The notes under the pieces were generated by a model. That model ran no database searches, was not told the DNA's origin, and saw nothing but the letters and a program-made list of their open reading frames with translations. Below, in pieces: positions 22,272 through 30,412 of a stretch of DNA of 32,563 bases (position 1 is its first letter; each line of letters starts with the position of its first letter). The DNA lies in the NCBI GenBank assembly GCA_050694055.1, contig JBOGWX010000045.1, positions 1-32,563 on the forward strand, written 5' to 3'. Origin of the DNA: WHSV01 sp050694055 (GTDB lineage: Bacteria; Actinomycetota; CADDZG01; WHSQ01). The translations under genes were made by a program, and so were the position numbers.

Positions 22272-24335
22272 ATGACCGAGCCGGACTACCTGCCCGAGGA
22301 CCGTTACCTCAACCGCGAGCTGTCGTGGATCGACTTCAACGCCCGCGTGCTGGCTCTGTCCGAGGACCCCCAGCTTCCCCTTCTCGAACGTGTCAAGTTC
22401 CTCGCCATCTTCGCAAGCAACCTCGACGAGTTCTTCATGGTCCGCGTGGCCGGACTGAAACGCCAGGTCGAGGCCGGCCTCTCGAGCCGCGGCTCGGACG
22501 GACGAACACCGCGCGAGCAGCTTGCCGCGATCGCCGAGAAGGTCGAGCCACTCGTGCATCGTCACGACCGGTTGTTCCTCGACGAGATCCTCCCCAGCCT
22601 CGGCAAGGAGAGTGTCGATGTCCTGCGCTGGGCGGACCTCGAGGAGTCCCAGCGCCATGAGCTCAACGAGGTTTTTCGGGACCAGATCTTTCCCGTCCTC
22701 ACTCCGCTTGCCGTCGACCCGGGGCACCCCTTCCCCTATATCTCGAACTTGTCGCTGAACCTGGCGGTCATCGTCAACGAACCCGAGAGCGATCGCAGCC
22801 ACTTCGCGCGGGTCAAGGTTCCTCCTCTGCTGCCGCGCTTCATCGAGCTATCCGAAGGCGAGGTGTTCGTTCCCATCGAGGACGTCATCGCCGCCAACCT
22901 CGGCCAGCTCTTTGCGGGCATGACGGTGGTCGAGCATTATTACTTCAGGGTCACCCGCAACGCCGATCTCGAGGTCAACGACGACGGCGCCGAGGACCTG
23001 CTGCAGGCGCTGGAGGAGGAACTTCGCAAGCGTCGCTTTAGCCCCGCGGTGCGGCTCGAGATCGAAGAGAGCATGCCCGGCCACGTGCTCGAGCTCTTGC
23101 GGCGGGAGCTCGAGGTCGGCGAGGAGGACGTGCACGCACTCGCCGGCCTCCTCGACCTGACGGGAGCCTGGGATCTCTACCGCATCGAACGCCCCGAGTT
23201 GAAGGACCCTCCCTTCCATCCCGCGACGAGCCCCGATCTGCAGTTGACCGAAGAGGGGAGCGCGGACGTATTCGAGGTGCTGCGAAAAAAGGACGTCTTG
23301 GTGCATCACCCCTACGAGTCGTTCGCCACCAGCGTCGAGGAGATGGTAGAGCAGGCCAGCGATGATCCCGACGTGCTGGCCATCAAGCAGACCCTCTATC
23401 GCACGTCCGGCGACAGCCCCATCGTCACTGCGCTGATCGACGCGGCCGAATCCGGTAAGCAGGTCGTCGTGCTGGTCGAGATCAAGGCGCGCTTCGACGA
23501 GCGTGCCAACATAAACTGGGCGCGCGCGCTCGAACAGGCTGGTTGTCACGTCGTCTACGGGCTCGTCGGTCTCAAGACACATGCCAAGCTGTGCCTCATC
23601 GTTCGACAGGAGCGCAACAAGCTACGTCGCTACGTGCACGTGGGCACCGGCAACTACAATCCCAAGACCGCCCGTATCTACGAGGACCTGGGGCTGCTCA
23701 CCGCCGATCCCGGGATCGGCGCAGAGGTCAGCCATCTCTTCAATTTCTTGACCGGCTACTCGCGTCACACGAAGTACAAGTGGATCCTGGCTGCCCCCTA
23801 CGGACTGCGCGAGCAGATCATCTCGTTGATCGAGCGCGAGGCAAAGCTGCACTCGGCGGAGCGACCCGGTTACATCGCCATGAAGCTCAACAGCCTCGTC
23901 GACGAGGACGTGATCGACGCGCTCTACCGCGCATCGCAGGCGGGGGTGAAGGTGGATCTCGTGTTGCGAGGGATCTGCTCGCTCAAGCCCGGCGTGGTGG
24001 GGCTCAGCGAGAACATCACGGTGCGCAGCATCATCGGGCGCTGGCTCGAACACTCGCGCATCCTCTACTTCTGCAACGGCGGTCGCGACGATCTCTATAT
24101 CGGCAGTGCCGACATGATGCAGCGCAATCTGGACCGTCGCGTCGAAGCCGTCGTCAACGTCAAGGACGGGGATCTCAAGGAACGGCTCAAGGAGATACTC
24201 AACCTGTCGTTTGCGGACAACAGCTCGGCGTGGGAGCTCGACGCCACCGGCCGCTGGAGCAGACTGCAGCCCGCCGATGAAGAGTTGGTCGACCTGCAAA
24301 AAGCGCTGATGCACCGGGCGAGCCAGCATGCGTGA
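22272..24335 (+). CDS. ppk: Polyphosphate kinase PPK1
   Basis: The 687-residue protein makes polyphosphate from ATP, reversibly, and is normally membrane-associated. N-terminal and head domains start with RYLNRELSWIDFNARVL (11-27), the standard PPK1 opening. The phospholipase-D-like catalytic halves contain HVGTGNYNP with the probable phosphohistidine His456, and GRWLEHSRILYF with the second conserved histidine. Length is normal. I chose ATG at 22272 because it matches the family start; TTGGGA lies 6 nt upstream but the predicted transcript may be nearly leaderless. An ATG at 22239 is in frame but lies in the Pho-box-like repeats. The gene overlaps the CYTH-CHAD gene by 8 bp. Confidence 0.95.
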   Translation: MTEPDYLPEDRYLNRELSWIDFNARVLALSEDPQLPLLERVKFLAIFASNLDEFFMVRVAGLKRQVEAGLSSRGSDGRTPREQLAAIAEKVEPLVHRHDRLFLDEILPSLGKESVDVLRWADLEESQRHELNEVFRDQIFPVLTPLAVDPGHPFPYISNLSLNLAVIVNEPESDRSHFARVKVPPLLPRFIELSEGEVFVPIEDVIAANLGQLFAGMTVVEHYYFRVTRNADLEVNDDGAEDLLQALEEELRKRRFSPAVRLEIEESMPGHVLELLRRELEVGEEDVHALAGLLDLTGAWDLYRIERPELKDPPFHPATSPDLQLTEEGSADVFEVLRKKDVLVHHPYESFATSVEEMVEQASDDPDVLAIKQTLYRTSGDSPIVTALIDAAESGKQVVVLVEIKARFDERANINWARALEQAGCHVVYGLVGLKTHAKLCLIVRQERNKLRRYVHVGTGNYNPKTARIYEDLGLLTADPGIGAEVSHLFNFLTGYSRHTKYKWILAAPYGLREQIISLIEREAKLHSAERPGYIAMKLNSLVDEDVIDALYRASQAGVKVDLVLRGICSLKPGVVGLSENITVRSIIGRWLEHSRILYFCNGGRDDLYIGSADMMQRNLDRRVEAVVNVKDGDLKERLKEILNLSFADNSSAWELDATGRWSRLQPADEELVDLQKALMHRASQHA

Positions 24336-25830
24336 GGTCGAGTTAAAGCTTGCCGTCCACGGCCCCTTCGAACTGCCCGTCCTGGGCGAGATAGAGGGCG
24401 TCGGCTCGGTCGAAGAGGACAGCCCGCAGCAGCTGCGCGCCACCTACTACGACACCGATGACCTGCGTCTGGCGCGCTCCGGCATCACCCTCCGCCACCG
24501 TTCCGGTGAGGACTCCGGCCCGACCTGGACCGTGAAGCTGCCCGCCGACGGAGCCGCCCTGACGCGCGACGAGATCAACGTCGAAGGACCCGTGAGCTCG
24601 GTGCCCAGGGAGGCCGCCGATCTCGTCACCGCATTCGCTCGGTCGAGCCCGCTGTCGGCCGCAACGCGCATCCAAACCCGCCGCAAGCGTCTGAACCTGC
24701 TCACCGGCGATGGCCGGATCGGCGCCGAAGTCGTCGACGACGAGGTGTCGGTCGTCGAGGGCAGCCGGGTGGTGGTTCGCTTTCGGGAGCTCGAGATCGA
24801 GGACAAGGGAGCAGGGACCGGCCTGCTCGAGAGTGTGGCCGCGGTGCTGCAATCCGCCGGAGCGATGGCCGCCGGCTCGACTCCCAAGGCGATACGCGCG
24901 CTCGGCGCTCGCGCCGGCGCGCCGCCCGAGGTCGTACTCCCTAAGAAGGTGTCGCCGAAGGAGCAGGCGGGCCGCGCCGTGCAGGGCAGTCTCGCGGCCG
25001 GCACCTACAGGATGGTTGCGAACGACCCCGGCACCCGGCTTGGTTACGAGGAGTCCGTGCACCAGATGCGCGTCGCCGCCCGCCGGTTGCGAAGCGACCT
25101 GCGAACCTTCCGCCCCCTGGTGGACGAGGACTGGGCGAGGTCACTCGAGACCGAGCTGAAGTGGGTTGCCGATGCTCTCGGCGAGGTCCGGGATCTCGAC
25201 GTCATGCAGGCTCGGTTGCGCAAGGCCGGCGGTGGCATGGAGGACTCGCTGGTCCCTCTGTTCGAGGCGATGGATCATAAGCACGACGACGCGCGCGACC
25301 GGCTGCTCCAGGCGCTTCGTGCACCGCGTTATGTGGGCCTGCTCGACCGGCTCGTCGAGGCGTGTCGCGACCCGCGGTTGACTGTTGTCGCAACCGAGCA
25401 GAGCTGCGCCGAAGCGCTGCCTCCGCTGGTAAGCGGGGCCTGGCGCAAGCTTGCTCGACGAGCTCGTTCTCTGCGCCCGGGCGATCCCGACGAGGACTTC
25501 CACCGCGTCCGCATCCTTGCCAAGCGCGCGCGCTATGCGGCCGAGGCGGTGGCGCCCTCGCTCGGGAACAAGGTCGGCCGGCAGGCGCGCAACTTCGCCG
25601 CGCGTTGCACCGCCGTTCAAGATGTGCTCGGGATGCTGCAGGATGCCGTAGTTTCCGCAGGCATGGTTCGCCATCTCGCCCACGAGCATCCTCAGGACGG
25701 CCCCTTCAACCTGGCGCTGGGCAGGCTGCTCGAACGTCAGGAGCACAGCACGCGCGCGGCCAAGCAGGCTTTCCCGGAAGTGTGGGACTCGATGGACAGA
25801 CCCAAGAAGCTCGAGTGGCTCGAGCCGTGA
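24328..25830 (+). CDS. CYTH-CHAD domain protein, polyphosphate-associated
   Basis: The 500-residue protein has an N-terminal CYTH domain (about 1-200) with the metal and triphosphate motif ExExK in REVELKLAV (3-7) and strands such as ATYYDTDDLRLARSGITLRHR. A C-terminal CHAD domain follows (about 212-495) with VHQMRVAARRLRSDLRTF and HRVRILAKRARYAAEA, whose conserved histidines and arginines bind polyphosphate. CYTH proteins bind or hydrolyse triphosphates (ThTPase or PPPase), and CHAD proteins localise to polyphosphate granules. Its overlap with ppk by 8 bp and with the next gene by 4 bp (GTGA) makes a role in polyphosphate binding or turnover very likely. Whether the CYTH domain is catalytic cannot be told by eye. 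Confidence 0.92.
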   Translation: MREVELKLAVHGPFELPVLGEIEGVGSVEEDSPQQLRATYYDTDDLRLARSGITLRHRSGEDSGPTWTVKLPADGAALTRDEINVEGPVSSVPREAADLVTAFARSSPLSAATRIQTRRKRLNLLTGDGRIGAEVVDDEVSVVEGSRVVVRFRELEIEDKGAGTGLLESVAAVLQSAGAMAAGSTPKAIRALGARAGAPPEVVLPKKVSPKEQAGRAVQGSLAAGTYRMVANDPGTRLGYEESVHQMRVAARRLRSDLRTFRPLVDEDWARSLETELKWVADALGEVRDLDVMQARLRKAGGGMEDSLVPLFEAMDHKHDDARDRLLQALRAPRYVGLLDRLVEACRDPRLTVVATEQSCAEALPPLVSGAWRKLARRARSLRPGDPDEDFHRVRILAKRARYAAEAVAPSLGNKVGRQARNFAARCTAVQDVLGMLQDAVVSAGMVRHLAHEHPQDGPFNLALGRLLERQEHSTRAAKQAFPEVWDSMDRPKKLEWLEP

Positions 25831-26753
25831 GCCCCGCCGGCCACATCATCGAGGCCGCCGGGGGCGTGGTGTGGCGCGGCGAGTCCCCGAGCGACGGGCC
25901 CGCCGACATCGAGGTAGCGATAGTTCACCGTCCCCGCTACGACGACTGGAGCATTCCCAAAGGCAAGCTCGCGCTGGGCGAGTCGATCGTCGAGTGCGCC
26001 ATCCGCGAGGTCTTCGAGGAGACCGGGTATCGCGTGCGCATGGGTCGCTATCTCGGCGAGGCCCACTACATGAAGCTCTCCGGCGGAGTGGAACGACCCA
26101 AGGTCGTCTACTACTGGGCACTGCGCGCCGACGGCGGGCTGTTCACGCCGACTCAAGAGGTCGACGGTCTGCGCTGGCTCCCGATCGACCAGGCACGTTC
26201 GATGCTCACCCGTCCCACCGACAGAGACATCCTCGACCACTTTTTCGAGGGGCCGATCTTCACCTCGGCGGTGTTGTTGGTGCGTCACGCCAGCGCCGGC
26301 AACCGTTCGAGCTGGGAGGGTGACGACCATCTGCGGCCGCTTGACTCGAGAGGGTTCGAGCAGGCCGAACAGCTCGTCCGTCTGCTGTCGCGTTTTGCCG
26401 TCCGCCGGATCATCTCGGCCGATTTCGTGCGCTGCGTCCAGACCGTGGAGCCGCTGGCCGAGGCCATAGGGGTTCCCATCGAGCAAGAGGCCGTCTTGAG
26501 TGAGCTCGGTTACCCCTCGAACGAGGCCGCGGCCCTCGATTTCGTGCGCTCGGTCGGATCTGTTGAGGGGGCCGTGGTGCTGTCCACTCAAGGCGGGGTG
26601 GTTCCCGACTTGCTCGAGCGGCTCGCCAAGGAAGACGATCTCGACCTGCCCCGGGACTTCGAGGCGAAGAAGGGCAGCACCTGGTCGCTCAGCTTCGACG
26701 GCGAGCGGCTCGTCGCGGCGGAGTACTTCCCCCCTCCCGCAATCGACATCTAG
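25827..26753 (+). CDS. mutT1: MutT1-like Nudix hydrolase fused to histidine phosphatase
   Basis: The 308-residue protein has an N-terminal Nudix domain with a complete Nudix box from Gly46 to Tyr68 (GKLALGESIVECAIREVFEE then TGY). A C-terminal histidine-phosphatase (SixA-like) domain follows, starting LLVRHASAGNRS with Arg153-His154. The same fusion is MutT1 of mycobacteria, which hydrolyses 8-oxo-dGTP and diadenosine polyphosphates and is also encoded beside ppk1 there. It thus may clean oxidised nucleotides or break down ApnA in the same operon as polyphosphate synthesis. The GTG start at 25827 overlaps the stop of the CYTH-CHAD gene. The longer open frame upstream is a shadow. Confidence 0.92.
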   Translation: MSPAGHIIEAAGGVVWRGESPSDGPADIEVAIVHRPRYDDWSIPKGKLALGESIVECAIREVFEETGYRVRMGRYLGEAHYMKLSGGVERPKVVYYWALRADGGLFTPTQEVDGLRWLPIDQARSMLTRPTDRDILDHFFEGPIFTSAVLLVRHASAGNRSSWEGDDHLRPLDSRGFEQAEQLVRLLSRFAVRRIISADFVRCVQTVEPLAEAIGVPIEQEAVLSELGYPSNEAAALDFVRSVGSVEGAVVLSTQGGVVPDLLERLAKEDDLDLPRDFEAKKGSTWSLSFDGERLVAAEYFPPPAIDI

Positions 26754-26844
26754 AGCTTCAGATCCGCCGGGCGGCGGCCGATGAATCCTGTTGTAGGAGT
26801 TGCTGTCCGTTCTTTCTGTCCCGTATCGGGTTGACTAGAGGTCT

Positions 26845-27447
26845 GTGAAGCGTCTTGGAGTCATGGGAGGCACCTTCGACCCCCCTCATCAGGGGCATCT
26901 CGTCGCGGCCTCAGAGGTCCTGCATCATCTCGAGCTCGAGCGCGTCATGTTCGTGCCTGCGGGCGATCCGTGGCAGAAGCACACGGTCGCTCCGGCCGAG
27001 GACCGCTATCTCATGACGGTGCTCGCGACCGGGTCCCACGCTCGCTTCGAGGTCTCGCGCCTCGAGATCGACCGGCGCGGCCCGACTTACACCGCCGACA
27101 CGATGGAGACGCTGCACGACTTCTACGACGGAAAGGCGGAGCTTAAGTTCATCGCGGGGGCCGACACCGTCTTCGGAATGGGCACCTGGGAGAAGCTCGA
27201 ACGGCTTGCCGAGCTGGCGGAGGTCGTCGCGGTGTCGCGCTCCGGCATCGATCTCGCAGACCTCGATCCCGGTCCCCGCTGGCCTCAGGTCCACGTCGTG
27301 GAGATGCCCGAGCTGTCGGTCTCGTCGACCGAGATCCGGGACCGAGTACGAAAGGGCCTTCCGATCGACTACCTCGTGCCCTCATCGGTCGCTTCGTATA
27401 TCGCCGAGCACGGCCTCTACCAGGGCGAGCGGAATGCGAATGGCTGA
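26845..27447 (+). CDS. nadD: Nicotinate-nucleotide adenylyltransferase
   Basis: The 200-residue protein transfers AMP to nicotinate mononucleotide in NAD synthesis. It has the nucleotidyltransferase start GVMGGTFDPPHQGHL (5-19), the GADTVFGMGTWEKLERL segment and the C-terminal SSTEIRDRVRKG motif, all characteristic of NadD. Length is normal. The start is GTG at 26845 with AGAGG about 4 nt upstream. It lies 91 bp after the MutT1-like gene, a gap in which I see no clear terminator, and overlaps the next gene by 14 bp. Confidence 0.96.
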   Translation: MKRLGVMGGTFDPPHQGHLVAASEVLHHLELERVMFVPAGDPWQKHTVAPAEDRYLMTVLATGSHARFEVSRLEIDRRGPTYTADTMETLHDFYDGKAELKFIAGADTVFGMGTWEKLERLAELAEVVAVSRSGIDLADLDPGPRWPQVHVVEMPELSVSSTEIRDRVRKGLPIDYLVPSSVASYIAEHGLYQGERNANG

Positions 27448-28771
27448 GCGCAGGGGCCGGCACAGCGCGGGGCCGAAGCGGAGAGGCCCATCGTCGCCTC
27501 CACCGCTTCCACGCGGCCGGAGAAGCGCGGGGCCGCGCCGCTCGGCTCTGTCGCGGCGCCGGCGGACCTTCCGCAAGCGCTCGTTTGCCGGAGGAGGCGC
27601 CGCGCTCATCGTGGGGGTCGTCGCGCTCACGCTCGCGGCAATCGTCGCTGGTACGACCGCGGTGGTGGACCGCGCGGGCCGCGGCTCGGACGATCGAGCA
27701 CAGAACCGCACCACCGCGGCGAGCGATCTGTCGACTTACCTCGTGGTGGGCACCGATCTGGGCGGGACCGGCACCGAGGCGCGCTGGATGACGCTCATCG
27801 GCGTCGATAACGCCGGAGGCCGGGCGTCCATCGCCTACCTTCCCGCTCACACCGCCTACGAGGTTCCCGGTCGGGGGCTAGAGGGCATCGGCGATGCTCT
27901 CGGCTCGGGTGGCATGGGGCTCGTCTCGGTCAGCGCCGAGAACATGCTGGGCGTCCCCATCGACCACTACATCGAGCTGTCGGCCTCCGACGCAGCCACC
28001 GTGTTCGAGCAAACCGGGGACCTGTCGGTGAACGTTCCCCAGGAGGTTCGAGTGTCCGCCGGCGCCAATACGGCGCAGATTCTGTTCGATGCGGGCGAGC
28101 AGGTGCTGCCGGCGCGCTGGCAGGTTGATCTCCTGTACGAGATCGGGCTCGACGGGGATGAAACCGAGCTCGGTGCGCGGCACCTCGCCTTCTGGCAGGC
28201 CTTTCTCGAGAGGCACTCCGATGACCCGCAGTCCCTCGGTACCGCCCTGGGTGCAGCTTCAAGAGCGCTCGACAACTCGGATACCTCCTCCGAGGAGCAG
28301 GTGGAGTTCTTCACCGATCTGGCTTCGGTACCGCCCGAGAAGGTGACCATCGCGTCGCTCCCGGTCGACGAGGAGATCGTGGGGGAGACCGAGCTCTATT
28401 CGACCGATGAGGCCGAGGTGCGGTCCTTCGTCGAGGACTCTTTCGGTGCGGTGGCTGGGCTCGCCGATCAAGTGCGAGTCCAGATCCTCAACGGCAACGG
28501 GCAGCCCGGAGTCGGGCAGGCCGTCGCCGAAAGTCTCGTGGGAGAGGGCTTCAGGGTGGTGCTGTCGGGCAACGCCAACCACCTCGATTACGAGGAAACA
28601 CGCATCGTGACCTACGAATCGACGCCCGAGGCGCAGGCCTCGGCAGAGCGAGCTCGGGACCTCTTGGGGGTCGGAAAACTGCAGGTTTCCGTGCAGCAGC
28701 AGGGTATCGTGGACCTCACGATCGTCGTTGGAAAGGATTTCATTGACGCAACTGGAGCAGATAGCGACTGA
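27434..28771 (+). CDS. Membrane-anchored LCP-like protein with LytR C-terminal domain, catalytic residues missing
   Basis: The 445-residue protein has a basic, Pro- and Arg-rich cytosolic N-terminus (1-50), one membrane helix (about 52-78), an extracellular LCP-like domain (about 100-265) and a LytR_C domain (about 346-433, starting VRVQILNGNGQPG). LCP proteins attach wall polymers to peptidoglycan. The fold can be followed by VPIDHYIELS and the preceding AENMLG, but the catalytic signature PRDT is replaced by PAHT (137-140) and the RSDT-type motif by ARWM. The arginines of the last catalytic block are also mostly lost. It is therefore probably not a phosphotransferase. ATG 27434 is favoured by AGGG at 8 nt; ATG 27440 is possible. 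nadD-LCP-rsfS is a common actinobacterial order. Confidence 0.85.
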   Translation: MRMAERRGRHSAGPKRRGPSSPPPLPRGRRSAGPRRSALSRRRRTFRKRSFAGGGAALIVGVVALTLAAIVAGTTAVVDRAGRGSDDRAQNRTTAASDLSTYLVVGTDLGGTGTEARWMTLIGVDNAGGRASIAYLPAHTAYEVPGRGLEGIGDALGSGGMGLVSVSAENMLGVPIDHYIELSASDAATVFEQTGDLSVNVPQEVRVSAGANTAQILFDAGEQVLPARWQVDLLYEIGLDGDETELGARHLAFWQAFLERHSDDPQSLGTALGAASRALDNSDTSSEEQVEFFTDLASVPPEKVTIASLPVDEEIVGETELYSTDEAEVRSFVEDSFGAVAGLADQVRVQILNGNGQPGVGQAVAESLVGEGFRVVLSGNANHLDYEETRIVTYESTPEAQASAERARDLLGVGKLQVSVQQQGIVDLTIVVGKDFIDATGADSD

Positions 28772-29189
28772 GGCCTCCGAGTACCTCGAAGCCGCGGTCG
28801 CAGCGGCCGCTTCCAAGAAGGCCGACCGGATCGTCGTCCTGGACGTCTCCAGGGCCCTGGTCATCACCGATCACTTCGTAATCTGCAGCGGTAACTCCGA
28901 GCGTCAGGTCCACACCATCGCCGATGCCATCGAGCATCGCCTGCGCGAGGAGCGCGACCTCCGGCCGTTGCGCCGGGAAGGCCACCGTGACTCCCGCTGG
29001 GTGATTCTCGACTACGTCGACTTCCTCGTTCACGTGTTTCACAGGGAGGAGCGCGACTACTACGACCTCGAGCGCCTGTGGGCGGACGCCCCGATGCTCG
29101 AGCTACACGACGGCCGGCGATCGTCTTCACGATCGCGAAAGGATGGACCGGAGAGCGATGAGCCAGCAACCGCGGCGGAGGCGCCGTAG
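28743..29189 (+). CDS. rsfS: Ribosome silencing factor RsfS
   Basis: The 148-residue protein is of the RsfS/YbeB/Iojap family, which binds L14 on the 50S subunit and blocks joining to 30S when nutrients are scarce. Typical segments are KADRIVVLDVSRALVITDHFVICSG, HRDSRWVILDYVDFLVHVF and REERDYYDLERLWADAP. The start TTG at 28743 has GGAAAGGA about 6 nt upstream and fits the family start; a TTG at 28728 is the alternative. It overlaps the preceding gene by 29 bp. A hydrophilic tail of some 35 residues after the family core is variable in this family and here overlaps the start of the next gene. Confidence 0.95.
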   Translation: MTQLEQIATEASEYLEAAVAAAASKKADRIVVLDVSRALVITDHFVICSGNSERQVHTIADAIEHRLREERDLRPLRREGHRDSRWVILDYVDFLVHVFHREERDYYDLERLWADAPMLELHDGRRSSSRSRKDGPESDEPATAAEAP

Positions 29190-29769
29190 GAGACGAGGCC
29201 GCGGCGGGCAGGGCAGATCCAAGTCCCAGGAGCAGCCGCGACAAGAGACCGAGCCGCAGCCCTCGCACGGCGATTCCTCGCAGGCACAACCGAAATCAGA
29301 GAACGGTGGCCCCCGCCGGCGCCGCCGAGGCCGCAGGCGCTCGCGCGGCGGTGGCGAGCGAGCCTTGACTCCGGCGAAGTCCTCGGAGGACATCGTGCGC
29401 GCCCCCTCGGGCCGGCGCCCGGACTCGTTGATGCTTCCCCCGGACGACCGGCGGCTCGAGGACATCATCGGCTCGCTGCAGTCAGAGATGGGCGTGCCGC
29501 AAAATCCCCAGGAGTACAGGCTCACGATCAAGGTGGCCGAGGAACGCGACCAGAGCGCGCGTAACCACAAGCCCCCGGAGGCCAAGAACGGGGGCGGGGA
29601 GTCGGACGGGAGGCCGAAGCGGGAGAAGGCTCCGGCCCCGCCGCGTGTGGGCGACGAAGAGTCGCCCGCAGCGCAACGGGAGCGGGCGCCGTCACGCAGA
29701 CGCCGGGCGCGTCGCCGTAGGCGAGGGGGCCGGGGTCGAAGCGGGGGCGGCAACTCTCCGCGCGGCTGA
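29158..29769 (+). CDS. Arginine-rich low-complexity protein of unknown function
   Basis: The 203-residue protein has runs of arginine near the N-terminus (residues 5-12), in the middle (about 53-62) and at the C-terminus (about 181-200), with RGG and RSRGG sequences between. A more ordered acidic segment, DDRRLEDIIGSLQSEMGVPQNPQEYRLTIKVAEE (split around residue 105), sits in the centre. I know no named family. The composition suits binding of RNA or ribosomes, like the tails of RNase E or RNA helicases; this is inference. ATG at 29158 has GGAGA upstream; ATG at 29143 is also possible but its AAAGG touches the start codon. It overlaps rsfS by 32 bp, which supports translation. Low complexity leaves some chance that it is not a gene. 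Confidence 0.6.
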   Translation: MSQQPRRRRRRRRGRGGQGRSKSQEQPRQETEPQPSHGDSSQAQPKSENGGPRRRRRGRRRSRGGGERALTPAKSSEDIVRAPSGRRPDSLMLPPDDRRLEDIIGSLQSEMGVPQNPQEYRLTIKVAEERDQSARNHKPPEAKNGGGESDGRPKREKAPAPPRVGDEESPAAQRERAPSRRRRARRRRRGGRGRSGGGNSPRG

Positions 29770-29781
29770 ACCTGGCCGACC

Positions 29782-29796
29782 CGGCTCGGCGAGCCG
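29782..29796 (+). repeat. Perfect 6-bp hairpin after the arginine-rich gene
   Basis: CGGCTC (29782-29787) and GAGCCG (29791-29796) pair around a 3-nt loop, 12 bp after the stop, followed by ATTC and no T-tract. It may be part of the operon end. Confidence 0.4.
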
Positions 29797-29802
29797 ATTC
29801 CT

Positions 29803-29840
29803 GGACCCTGAGCGGCGCGTGAGACGACACCTCAGGGTCC
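29803..29840. repeat. Perfect 10-bp inverted repeat, possible operon-end hairpin
   Basis: GGACCCTGAG (29803-29812) and CTCAGGGTCC (29831-29840) are exact reverse complements around 18 nt. It lies 33 bp behind the arginine-rich gene and about 155 bp before the tRNA. There is no T-tract, so termination would need another factor. Confidence 0.5.
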
Positions 29841-29975
29841 GAGAGTGCCAAGCCTGCGACCGGCCGCAGCGGCCGTACTCGGCACCTGGTCACCGGGCGC
29901 AAAGCCATCACGCCGCTCAGACGGAGCGCTGCGAGTTCCACCCAATCTCCGGCCGGATCTCGAGCACGGCTCTGC

Positions 29976-29981
29976 TAGCAT
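29976..29981 (+). promoter_or_regulatory. Candidate -10 element of the tRNA-Ala gene
   Basis: TAGCAT at 29976-29981 fits TANNNT and lies 13 bp before the tRNA 5' end. No good -35 is visible. Confidence 0.35.
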
Positions 29982-29994
29982 CGATGTTCCATTG

Positions 29995-30067
29995 GGGCCC
30001 GTAGCTCACTTGGTAGAGTGCCGCCATGGCATGGCGGAGGTAACCGGTTCGATCCCGGTCGGGTCCA
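29995..30067 (+). tRNA. tRNA-Ala (anticodon GGC)
   Basis: The 73-nt sequence folds into a full cloverleaf. The acceptor arm is GGGCCCG/CGGGTCC with the G3-U70 wobble that marks alanine tRNAs, and the D stem is GCTC/GAGT. The anticodon stem is CCGCC/GGCGG with loop ATGGCAT (anticodon GGC at 30028-30030), and the T arm is ACCGG TTCGATC CCGGT. The discriminator base is A. The encoded sequence after it is CCT, so the CCA end is not encoded. It marks the border between the conserved chromosome on the left and toxin-antitoxin and insertion-sequence DNA on the right. Confidence 0.96.
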
Positions 30068-30143
30068 CCTGAAGGCCAACAGTGTACGAACCGGACGCCA
30101 TGATCGACACCTCTCGGGCGCAGCTGACTCTCGAGCTGCTGGT

Positions 30144-30149
30144 TAGAAT
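30144..30149 (+). promoter_or_regulatory. Candidate -10 element of the broken Phd-RelE locus
   Basis: TAGAAT, preceded by T, lies 11 bp before the ATG at 30161; no Shine-Dalgarno site is seen, so a nearly leaderless transcript would result. No clear -35 was found. Confidence 0.35.
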
Positions 30150-30160
30150 TCGGACCAGTC

Positions 30161-30412
30161 ATGAGCGAGACGATTCCGTTAACTGAAGCCAAGGCCATCT
30201 GTCGGATCTCGTCGACCGAACCTCGCGGGAGCACGAGCGCTTCGTGGTGACCCGCAACGGTAGACCGGCAGCTGTCCCGATGTCGCCCGAAGACCTTGAG
30301 TCGCTGGAGACCGTCGACATCCTTCAGGACCGAGCGTTTCTCAACTCGATCCGGAGATCACGCCGGGAAGCATCCGAGGGAAAGAGGCTCCCCCCTCAAG
30401 GATCACGTGTAG
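30161..30412 (+). pseudogene. Phd/YefM-type antitoxin, two apparent frameshifts
   Basis: Read from ATG 30161 the frame gives MSETIPLTEAKA and then goes wrong, ending after 29 residues. With one base added after about 30195 it continues as HLSDLVDRTSREHERFVVTR then NGRPAAVPMSPEDLESLE, the Phd/YefM fold that binds operator DNA and neutralises a RelE toxin. A second shift, one C too many in the run of six C at 30390-30395, would restore an ending LPLKDHV and a TAG at 30410-30412 directly before the toxin GTG. Both are single-base events, one in a homopolymer, so decay and sequencing error are both possible. As it stands no full antitoxin is made. Confidence 0.75.
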
